Below are positions 42,627-49,771 of a DNA stretch of 57,607 nt, piece after piece; position 1 is the first letter of the stretch, and the number at the start of each line of letters is the position of its first letter. This stretch comes from Chitinophagales bacterium. GTDB lineage: Bacteria > Bacteroidota > Bacteroidia > Chitinophagales > Saprospiraceae. The DNA lies in assembly GCA_013298845.1 (NCBI GenBank), contig JAAFJN010000022.1, positions 23,574 to 81,180 on the forward strand, in the 5' to 3' direction. The position numbers and the translations under genes are program-made. Below the pieces are notes generated by a model. The model ran no database searches. It was given only the letters and a program-made list of their open reading frames with translations, and was not told where the DNA came from.

Positions 42627-42740
42627 GCACCGCTGGCACGATGTGTTCAGTAAAAAACGCGTGCTCGTAAGCGTCTGCGATGCGAAAGATGCTCGCGAGC
42701 ATACGTTTTTTTGCAAAACACTTTATGCAAGCGGGGAATA
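42627..42740 (+). repeat. Interspersed hairpin element, copy E (short form)
   Basis: CACCGCTGGCACGATGTGTT, AAAAAACGCGTGCTCGTAAG, GCGTCTGCGATGCGAAAG, ATGCTCGCGAGCAT, ACGTTTTTTTGCAAAACACT. Nearly identical to copy C and, like it, followed at once by GGGGAATAATTGAA and a GAACANC array. Same orientation as all other copies. Confidence 0.8.
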
Positions 42741-43110
42741 ATTGAATGTCGAACAGCGAACAGCGAACATCGAATAGCGAACATCGAACAGCGAAGTGTT
42801 GAACAGCATATATTTGAACATCGAACACCGAACATCGAACACCGAACAGCGAAGTGTTGAACAGCGAATATTTGAATGTCGAATGGCGAATATCGTCACT
42901 CAAACGCGGGATAAAGCCACATCATGCTCTACGGCGAATTTAAACCTTATTCAATTAACACTACTTCGGCGTTCGGTGTTCGATGTTCGGTGTTCCACAC
43001 TTCGGCGTTCGATATTCGGCGTTCGGTGTTCGACATTCAATTATTCGATATTCGCTGTTCGCTGTTCGGTGTTCGATATTCGCTGTTCGGTGTTCGGTGT
43101 TCGATGTTCA
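42741..43110. repeat. Inverted pair of GAACANC heptamer arrays
   Basis: A plus-oriented array (42749-42895: GAACAGC, GAACATC, GAATAGC units) and a minus-oriented array (42964-43110: GTTCGGT, GTTCGAT, ATTCGCT units) are separated by about 70 bp. The second ends inside the stop codon of the minus-strand S15 peptidase gene, whose last codons read GGGGAACAATTGA in sense. The same GGGGAAxAATTGAAC junction follows element copies C and E. Confidence 0.82.
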
Positions 43111-45006
43111 ATTGTTCCCCTTTTTTACCAAAAACCGAATCGCCGAACCGTGCATCACCCGGTGGGTGGCTTTGATAAAATCGGCGTCGGTGCATTCGTA
43201 GATATTGACAAATTGCTGCGGATTGCGGTCGGCGAGCGGGAACCAACTGCTTTGGACCTGAATCATCAGTTTGTGGCCTTTTTTAAAGGTATGGGCCACG
43301 TCGGGCAGTTCAAAATTGACGCTGGCGACGGTATTCGGCGTAAAGGCTTCCGGTTGTTCAAAACTGTTGCGGTAACGACCGCGCATAATTTCACCCCGAA
43401 CCAGCATTTGGTAGCCGCCCATCGGCGTGCCATTTTCCACCGTGGATAAGGTATCCGGGAATACGTCAATCACTTTCACCACCCAATCGGCGTCGGTGCC
43501 CGTGGTGGCCACCAATAATTCCGCCATAATGGGGCCGGTAACGGTCAGGTCTTCGGTGAGGACGGCGGTGCTGTACGTTAATACATCCGGGCGACGGGCG
43601 GCAAAACGCTGGTCATCGGTCATGTATTCGCGGGTGCGGCGCAAGTGCACGTCTTCGGTGTAGGGAACGGGGTGGGCCGGGTCACTAACGAACTCCTCAA
43701 ACGCAGTGGCGTTGCCCGGCTGGGTGCTCAGGTTGCCCGCCGCACCGAGGTAATATTTCACCGAAGTTGTATTGGCTGGTGGCCATTGCGGGTAACTCGT
43801 CCAGGTATTGGAGCCGGTTTCAAAAATGGTTGCATCGGAAAGGGGAAGGCTGCCTTTGCCTTTCAAATAGTATTCAAAAAACGGGAATTCAATTTCTTTG
43901 GCGTAGTGCTCGCTGGTGGCGGTGTTGAACACCACATTGCCCAAACGGTCGCCTTTGCCCCGCGCCCAGCCGCCGTGCACCCACGGACCCATCACAATGC
44001 GGTTGGAGACATCCGGGCGGTTTTGCTGCTCAATGGCTTTGTAGAGATTCCAGGCACCAAAACAATCTTCGGCGTCGAAATGACCACCGACAGTCATCAC
44101 CGCCGGGCGAATATTTTTCAGGTGCGGGCGCGGATTGCGGGCTTTCCACCAGTCGTCGTAGTTGGGGTGCTGCAAAAGTTCGTTCCAAAACGGCACCTTG
44201 TTGTGCAGGTATTTTTCGTTAAAATTGCGCAAAGCGCCCGCTTTTAAATAAAAATCGTAGTTATCGGGGGTATTCCATTCGCTAAATCCGGGATTGCCCT
44301 GGGTAGTAGGCTGGGGGCGGGGCAAACCAAAACCGGAATAAAACGAAAAGGCATCCATCATAAAAAAGGCGCCGTTGTGGTGAAAATCATCGCCAATAAA
44401 CCAGTCCGTCACCGGGGCCTGGGGCGATACCGCTTTAATGGCCGGGTGATCGGCCAAAATGGCCATGGTGGAATAAAATCCGGGGTACGAAATGCCGTAC
44501 ACGCCCACATTACCATTGTCGTTGGGGAGGTTATTGATGAGCCATTCCACCGCGTCGTAAGTATCGGTGGCTTCGTCAATGACGGGAGCCGGGGCGGGTG
44601 TGTTATCCTTTTTGCCTTTTTTCTTGGGAGCGACGGGCGGAGCCGGGTTGTTTTTGGGTTGGTAAGGGCGTACGTCCACAAATTCGCCCTCGCTCATGTA
44701 GCGGCCGCGCACGTCCTGAAACACAAAAATATACCCTTCTTTGGCCAGGTGCATGTTCTGAAAACCACCCACGTATTGATCCGCGCCATAAGGCGAGCAC
44801 GAATACGGCGTTCTTTTGAGCAAAATGGGGTATTTTTTGGTGGTGTCTTTTGGCGTATAAATGGACGTAAACAATTTAATCCCGTCGCGCATCGGGATCA
44901 TGATTTCGGTTTTGGTGTACTGGTCGCGCACAAACGTATTGTCGGGCGATTGGGCCGTGGCGGCGAAAAAGGTAAAGACGGCAAAGAGCAGTAGTAAAAG
45001 GCGCAT
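43108..45006 (-). CDS. CocE/NonD-type S15 hydrolase (X-prolyl dipeptidyl-peptidase-like), secreted
   Basis: 632 residues. Signal peptide RLLLLLFAVFTFFAATAQ. Alpha/beta-hydrolase fold: MIPMRDGIKLFTSIYTPKDT, VFQDVRGRYMSEGEF, nucleophile in GVYGISYPGFYSTMAILADH (Ser about 173), acid in VGGHFDAEDCFGAWNLY, His in VMGPWVHGGWARGKGD. The C-terminal jelly-roll domain (PDVLTYSTAVLTEDLTVTGP) is complete. A low-complexity Pro/Lys insert (APPVAPKKKGKKDNTPAPAP) lies at about residue 120-145. The family hydrolyses acyl esters, amides or X-Pro dipeptides. The stop codon lies in a heptamer array. Confidence 0.91.
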   Translation of the reverse strand: MRLLLLLFAVFTFFAATAQSPDNTFVRDQYTKTEIMIPMRDGIKLFTSIYTPKDTTKKYPILLKRTPYSCSPYGADQYVGGFQNMHLAKEGYIFVFQDVRGRYMSEGEFVDVRPYQPKNNPAPPVAPKKKGKKDNTPAPAPVIDEATDTYDAVEWLINNLPNDNGNVGVYGISYPGFYSTMAILADHPAIKAVSPQAPVTDWFIGDDFHHNGAFFMMDAFSFYSGFGLPRPQPTTQGNPGFSEWNTPDNYDFYLKAGALRNFNEKYLHNKVPFWNELLQHPNYDDWWKARNPRPHLKNIRPAVMTVGGHFDAEDCFGAWNLYKAIEQQNRPDVSNRIVMGPWVHGGWARGKGDRLGNVVFNTATSEHYAKEIEFPFFEYYLKGKGSLPLSDATIFETGSNTWTSYPQWPPANTTSVKYYLGAAGNLSTQPGNATAFEEFVSDPAHPVPYTEDVHLRRTREYMTDDQRFAARRPDVLTYSTAVLTEDLTVTGPIMAELLVATTGTDADWVVKVIDVFPDTLSTVENGTPMGGYQMLVRGEIMRGRYRNSFEQPEAFTPNTVASVNFELPDVAHTFKKGHKLMIQVQSSWFPLADRNPQQFVNIYECTDADFIKATHRVMHGSAIRFLVKKGNN

Positions 45007-45051
45007 GGTACAGCGTTATGGTGGTGTAAAAACAATATGGATACTGTCTGA

Positions 45052-45600
45052 TCAGAGTTTCCAACTTCCGAAGTATTTCAGAAAAATTTCCGTGGTGTTT
45101 TCGGCGTCGGAGATGGCTCGGTGCGGAATGCCCTGAAACAGGATACCTTCGCGTTTGAGGGCGGCTTGCAAACCCAGGCCCCGGTGCATCCGGTTCATTT
45201 TGGAGTATTGTTCCTTGAGGTTAATGTGTTGTTTGGCCCAATCGGATTCCAGCAGGTGCAATTGGCAATCTTTGATAAACATTTTCCGGTCAAAACTCCC
45301 CCAGGAGCACAACACGTAATCTTCGTCGCCCTGTTCAATGCGCGCCCATTCTTTAAATTCTTCAATGACGGTGGGAAAAGTATCGGCGCGGTTAACATCT
45401 ACCTGCCGAATGGTGGTGAGGCCCATGCAAAAATCGGAGAGGGAAGGGTTAATCACCGGTCGGATAAACCGACTGAATTTACCCCGAATTTCGCCGAAGT
45501 CATTGATGCGGAATGCGCCAATTTCGATGGTTTCCATTTCCTGATCTCCCGGTCCATTTTCCCAGCAGGTCGCTTCGAGGTCATATACGATATAGTTCAT
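45052..45600 (-). CDS. DEDDh 3'-5' exonuclease (DnaQ/KapD-like)
   Basis: 182 residues. Motif I is YIVYDLEATCWENG (Asp and Glu), motif II LCSWGSFDRKMF (Asp), and motif III HRAISDAENTTEIFLKYF (His and Asp), which is the DEDDh set. It resembles the short KapD/ERI-1-like exonucleases (IEIGAFRINDFGEIRGKFSR then FIRP) that act on RNA or single-stranded DNA ends. No accessory domains. Confidence 0.89.
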   Translation of the reverse strand: MNYIVYDLEATCWENGPGDQEMETIEIGAFRINDFGEIRGKFSRFIRPVINPSLSDFCMGLTTIRQVDVNRADTFPTVIEEFKEWARIEQGDEDYVLCSWGSFDRKMFIKDCQLHLLESDWAKQHINLKEQYSKMNRMHRGLGLQAALKREGILFQGIPHRAISDAENTTEIFLKYFGSWKL

Positions 45601-45628
45601 TGTACAGTTTAATCTTGGGCTAATGGTG

Positions 45629-46066
45629 CTAATTTACACGAATTTTGCCGATAAAAACCGATATTTCGGGTGATAACGATAATTTGATTTTTACCAAAAG
45701 CAAGTCTTCGGGTTGTTTGGCAATTTTGGCGTGTAAGCGGTAGGCCGTTCGGATGGACGTAAACACCATTCCCGTCAGGCTGGTGGATTTATTTTCTTTC
45801 AAAATCGCCTCCAGCCGCTCCATCGGGAAGTCGGCGTGATCACCTTTTAGTTCTACTTCCAGCGACGGGCTGAGGCGCATGATAAACGAAAAATTGGAAA
45901 CGGTTAACCCATAACTTTCAATTTTGGGGAACTCTTCCAACCACTTTTCAATGGCCTCAATGGTCGTCTCCATGGCCGCTTGTCCCTTTTCCGTCACCAT
46001 ATCTTTCAGGTTCGATCCGGTGGATTTCAGCGTATCAAAAAGGGTATTCCATTTTTCGTTTAACAT
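45629..46066 (-). CDS. Hypothetical protein, 145 aa
   Basis: Begins MLNEKWNTLFDTLKSTGSNL, with an amphipathic N-terminal helix (residues about 8-50), then an alternating beta region (GLTVSNFSFIMRLSPSLEVE, GMVFTSIRTAYRLHAKI, LLLVKIKLSLSPEISVFIGK). I do not recognise the family; the helix plus beta-sheet suggests a lipid- or membrane-associated cytoplasmic protein, but that is a guess. A short heptamer array occupies the 5' leader only about 6 bp before the ATG, in the opposite orientation. Confidence 0.65.
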   Translation of the reverse strand: MLNEKWNTLFDTLKSTGSNLKDMVTEKGQAAMETTIEAIEKWLEEFPKIESYGLTVSNFSFIMRLSPSLEVELKGDHADFPMERLEAILKENKSTSLTGMVFTSIRTAYRLHAKIAKQPEDLLLVKIKLSLSPEISVFIGKIRVN

Positions 46067-46072
46067 CTTTTT

Positions 46073-46339
46073 TAGTGAATAGTGAAGAGTGAATAGTGAA
46101 TAGTTTGCCCGCCGTAAGGCGTTTTTTTATCAAAAAAATAAGAATTCGATGTGATTTGCTAGTCGCATAATATGTATTTTAAGTGTTTAAAAAGGCTTTT
46201 TTCACTCTTCACTCTTCACTCTTCACTCTTCACTCTTCACTTTTCACTCTTCACTCTTCACTTTTCACTTTTCACTTTTCACTTTTCACTTTTCACTTTT
46301 CACTTTTCACTTTTCACTCTTCACTCTTCACTCTTCACT
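46073..46339. repeat. Inverted pair of GTGAANA heptamer arrays
   Basis: Four plus-oriented units at 46073-46103 (GTGAATA/GTGAAGA) and about twenty minus-oriented units at 46201-46339 (TTCACTC/TTCACTT), with a 97-bp spacer. The long array runs into the 3' end of tyrS: the last codons and the TGA stop of TyrS are array sequence. Confidence 0.85.
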
Positions 46340-47601
46340 AAATACTTGTTTTTTTTGCCGTTTTCCAGCAATAAGTACTGGTTATACAGCAAATCGCCGG
46401 TGGTTACGGTGTGATCGAGGGCCGTAATTTTGATTTTATTGACCGAAACCCCGTTGCCCTGAACGGCTTTTTTGGCTTCACCACGGCTGGATAAAACTCC
46501 GGTTTCGACCAACAAGTCAACGATATTGAGTCCCGGTTGCAACTTTGCCAAGTCCAACCCCGGCGCTGGAATTTCATTGGCTACCGTTTGTAAATCCGCT
46601 TCGCTGAGCGCATTTAAGGTTGCATTATCGGCTTTGGGGTCAAACAATAATTTGGATACGCCCATCACCGCTTCAAAGGCCGCATCGCCGTGGATACGCC
46701 GGGTAATTTCTTCGGCAAAAATCTTTTTAATATCCAACAGGCTCAGGTTGGCTTCCATTTTTTCAATTTCCGCGCGGTTTTTGAACGAAAAATAACGCAA
46801 AAACTTCGGTACATCGCGGTCATCGGCGTTGAGCCAGAACTGGTAGAACTGGTACGGCGACGTCAGGTTGGCATCCAGCCAAATATTGCCCGTTTCCGAT
46901 TTGCCAAATTTAGTGCCATCGGCTTTGGTGAGCAGCGGCGTGGTAACGGCGTACAACTTGGTATCTTTAATTTTACGCCCCAATTCCACCCCCGAAGTAA
47001 TGTTGCCATATTGGTCGCTGCCGCCCATTTGCAGGGTTATACCGTGGTGTTCGTTGAGCAATACAAAGTCGTAACCTTGCAGCAATTGGTAACTAAATTC
47101 GGTAAAAGAAATGCCTGTTTCACCCTCAATGCGGCGTTTTACACTTTCTTTCGACAACATATAATTCACCGTGAGGAATTTACCCACGTCGCGCAGGAAT
47201 TCCAACACGTTCATATTGGCGTAAAAATCGTAGTTGTTCACCATAGTCGCCGCGTTGGGGCGTTCGGGTGAAAAATCGAGCAATTGTTTAAACTGCTCCA
47301 TTTGGTGCGCCGTGTTGCGATCCAGTTCTTCGTAAGATTTTAAATCGCGTTCTTTTTCCTTAAACGACGGGTCACCAATGCGGCCCGTGGCACCACCCAA
47401 CAACACCACCGGTTGGTGACCAGCGCGTTGCAGGAATTGCAGCAACATAATTTGCACGTAGTTGCCAATGGTTAAAGAAGGCGCGGTGGGATCAAACCCA
47501 ATGTAGCCCTTAATCACGCCGCTGTTCAAGTGCTCTTCTACCCCCGGCGTGCTATCGTGGATTAATCCTCTCCACCTCAGTTCTTCGATAAAATTCGACA
47601 T
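46321..47601 (-). CDS. tyrS: Tyrosyl-tRNA synthetase
   Basis: 426 residues, typical for bacterial TyrRS. Class I signatures: FDPTAPSLTIGNYVQI (HIGH-type motif) and KADGTKFGKSETGNIWLD (KMSKS-type motif), with YQLLQGYDFVLLNEHHGIT and LQMGGSDQYGNITSGVELGR for tyrosine and ATP binding. The C-terminal S4 RNA-binding domain is present (NIVDLLVETGVLSSRGEAKK, GVSVNKIKI). The extreme C-terminus (YLVKSEE) is encoded by the heptamer array that also provides the stop. Confidence 0.96.
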   Translation of the reverse strand: MSNFIEELRWRGLIHDSTPGVEEHLNSGVIKGYIGFDPTAPSLTIGNYVQIMLLQFLQRAGHQPVVLLGGATGRIGDPSFKEKERDLKSYEELDRNTAHQMEQFKQLLDFSPERPNAATMVNNYDFYANMNVLEFLRDVGKFLTVNYMLSKESVKRRIEGETGISFTEFSYQLLQGYDFVLLNEHHGITLQMGGSDQYGNITSGVELGRKIKDTKLYAVTTPLLTKADGTKFGKSETGNIWLDANLTSPYQFYQFWLNADDRDVPKFLRYFSFKNRAEIEKMEANLSLLDIKKIFAEEITRRIHGDAAFEAVMGVSKLLFDPKADNATLNALSEADLQTVANEIPAPGLDLAKLQPGLNIVDLLVETGVLSSRGEAKKAVQGNGVSVNKIKITALDHTVTTGDLLYNQYLLLENGKKNKYLVKSEE

Positions 47602-47693
47602 TTTTATTGTGGTTGAATTTGTTGAAGGGCGACCAAAAGGGCCGCCCGTACCTCTAAAAAAATTGTTGTTTTTAAAAGATGCATCAAAAAAGT

Positions 47694-47955
47694 GTAACTA
47701 TCCAGCCGCTTACCAATGACCTCGGAGAGGTCGAATATTGGTAGCAATGAATTGATAATCAATGTTTTTTGACCTCGGAGAGGTCACACATTGGTGTCAT
47801 TTGTCCGATAAGAGCCACCAATGTACGACCTCTCCGAGGTCAAAAAAACGGCATAACTGCGGATTCTACCAATATTTGACCTCTGCCGAGGTCATAGATG
47901 GCGGGAAAGTCCGATTTTCGTTCGTTTTCACTGTGCAAAGCGGCTGGATAGTTAC
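47694..47955. mobile_element. 262-bp foldback/MITE-like element with 18-bp TIRs and 8-bp target duplication
   Basis: The left end is GTAACTATCCAGCCGCTT (47694-47711); the right end is its exact reverse complement (47938-47955). Directly outside both ends stands AAAAAAGT (47686-47693 and 47956-47963), a perfect 8-bp target-site duplication. Inside are four palindromes of the form GACCTC-nnn-GAGGTC, at 47718, 47771, 47827 and 47878, and ACCAATATT-type flanks that make the whole element an imperfect palindrome. It encodes no protein, so it must have been moved by a transposase elsewhere. Confidence 0.85.
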
Positions 47956-47981
47956 AAAAAAGTTATACTATATCAAGATAC

Positions 47982-48127
47982 ATCACTATTCACTCATCAC
48001 TATTCACTCATCACTATTCACTCATCACTATTCACTCATCACTATTCACTCATCACTATTCACTCATCACTATTCACTCATCACTATTCACTCATCACTA
48101 TTCACTCATCACTATTCACTCATCACT
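47982..48127 (-). repeat. Heptamer array behind proC
   Basis: About 21 units alternating TATTCAC and TCATCAC (14-bp higher-order period). In the sense of proC this is GTGATGA/GTGAATA, beginning about 5 bp beyond the stop of proC. There is no inverted partner on the other side. Confidence 0.85.
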
Positions 48128-48131
48128 CCAT

Positions 48132-48932
48132 TCACACTCCCAACTCTCGCGCGCGGTTACGTGCCGCCATTGCGCCTTCCATAATATCGTTATGGAGTTC
48201 GTTTTGGTTGAAAACACGCAAAGCCGCCTCGGTAGTTCCCCCTTTGCTGGCAACTTTTCCAATCCATTCCTGGCAGGAGAGGTCAGATTTATTATAGAGG
48301 TCCACCGCGCCGGTAAAGGTTTGGCTGACGAGCAGTTCGGCTTCCGATTGGCTAAAACCCATATTTTGGGCCGATTCGATCATGGCTTTCATAAAATAAA
48401 AGACATAAGCCGGGCCGGAACCGGAAATGGCCGTGGCCGCGTCAATCATATCTTCATTTTCCACGTACAAGGTTTTACCCGTTGTGCTCAACAAGTTTTG
48501 CACCATCACCAATTCGATGCGGGTAACGGTATCGGTGGACGTAAAAGCCGTGACGCCCGCCCCGATTTGCGCGGGCAGGTTGGGCATGGCGCGAATCACT
48601 TTTTCGACCCCCAACGCCGCCGCAATTTTGTTCATTTTCACCCCGGCCATAATGCTGATAAATACCTGATCGGGTTGGATAAATGGTTTAATTTGTTCGA
48701 ATAAACGCCCCGAATCCTGCGGTTTTACGGCCAAAATAAGCAAATCCGCGTCGGGAACGCAGTGCTGCGGATCGCTAAAAAAGCGCCCGTCGTGGTGTTG
48801 GCTGAGTAAGTTGGCTTTTTCGTACGTCCGGCACAGCACCATGAGTTGTTCCGACGTAACGATGCGGCTGCGCAAAAGACTCTGCCCATAGGTTAGACCC
48901 ATGTTGCCGCCACCGAGAATCAGGATTTTCAT
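48132..48932 (-). CDS. proC: Pyrroline-5-carboxylate reductase
   Basis: 266 residues. N-terminal Rossmann motif ILILGGGNMGLTYG, then LILAVKPQDSG, ISIMAGVKMNKIAAAL, RAMPNLPAQIGAGVTAF. C-terminal dimer/active-site part: AISGSGPAYVFYFMKAMIES and SKGGTTEAALRVFNQNEL. It makes L-proline from pyrroline-5-carboxylate using NAD(P)H. It starts 3 bp after the tpiA stop, so the two are one operon. Confidence 0.95.
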   Translation of the reverse strand: MKILILGGGNMGLTYGQSLLRSRIVTSEQLMVLCRTYEKANLLSQHHDGRFFSDPQHCVPDADLLILAVKPQDSGRLFEQIKPFIQPDQVFISIMAGVKMNKIAAALGVEKVIRAMPNLPAQIGAGVTAFTSTDTVTRIELVMVQNLLSTTGKTLYVENEDMIDAATAISGSGPAYVFYFMKAMIESAQNMGFSQSEAELLVSQTFTGAVDLYNKSDLSCQEWIGKVASKGGTTEAALRVFNQNELHNDIMEGAMAARNRARELGV

Positions 48933-48935
48933 GGT

Positions 48936-49691
48936 TTATTTCAGCGCGTTGATGATGGTTACAAAGTCATCGGCTTTCAGCGACGCACCCCCGATGAGGC
49001 CGCCATCCACGTCGGGTTGGCTGAACAGTTCGGCGGCGTTAGCGGCGTTGCACGAACCACCGTAGAGGATGGTGGTGGCGTTGGCCACTTTTTTACCGTA
49101 TTTGCGGCTTACGGCTTTGCGAATGGCCAGGTGCATGTCCTGGGCCTGGGCGCTGGAAGCCGTTTTACCCGTACCAATGGCCCAAATGGGTTCGTAGGCA
49201 ATGGCAATTTGGCGGAACTGCTCTTCGGTAAGGTGATAGAGGCTCGCTTTGAGTTGGCGCGAAACATAGGCCACGTGGGAGCCTTTTTCGCGGATATTTA
49301 ACGGTTCGCCGCAGCAAAAAATGGGTTTCAGTCCTTTGCTCAGGGCGAGGTTCACTTTTTTAGCCAGCATGGCATTGTCTTCTTTAAAATATTGGCGGCG
49401 CTCGGAGTGTCCCAAAATGACGTAATCGGCTCCGGCCGACAGCAGCATATCGGCGGAAATTTCGCCGGTGTAAGCACCTTTTTCTTCCTGGTGGCAGTTT
49501 TGCCCCGCCAAGCCAAAGTGTTGGTTGCCGGCAATGGTGCGCGAAACGGCGTCTAAGTGCGTAGCGGGTGCGCCAAAAACGACTTTTCCGCGTGGGTTTT
49601 CTACTTTTTCAACCACGGCCTTGGCCAAAGCCACGCCTTCCGCGATGGTCGTATTCATTTTCCAGTTGCCTGCGACGATTTGTTGTCTCAT
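48936..49691 (-). CDS. tpiA: Triosephosphate isomerase
   Basis: 251 residues from the ATG at 49691 (MRQQIVAGNWKMNTT); an in-frame start 12 bp earlier is possible. Active-site Asn and Lys in AGNWKMN, His in VILGHSERRQYF, Glu in IAYEPIWAIGTGKTASS, and the phosphate loop ILYGGSCNAANAAEL then GGLIGGASL. It interconverts dihydroxyacetone phosphate and glyceraldehyde 3-phosphate. A -7 box TACCTTTG on this strand (plus 49723-49730) is the likely promoter for tpiA-proC. Confidence 0.97.
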   Translation of the reverse strand: MRQQIVAGNWKMNTTIAEGVALAKAVVEKVENPRGKVVFGAPATHLDAVSRTIAGNQHFGLAGQNCHQEEKGAYTGEISADMLLSAGADYVILGHSERRQYFKEDNAMLAKKVNLALSKGLKPIFCCGEPLNIREKGSHVAYVSRQLKASLYHLTEEQFRQIAIAYEPIWAIGTGKTASSAQAQDMHLAIRKAVSRKYGKKVANATTILYGGSCNAANAAELFSQPDVDGGLIGGASLKADDFVTIINALK

Positions 49692-49771
49692 GTTTTTAAT
49701 CAAAATTTTTGCTAAACCGGCACAAAGGTATGATATGTGTGCGTTGAACTTCTCATTTTTGCCCCTGAATT

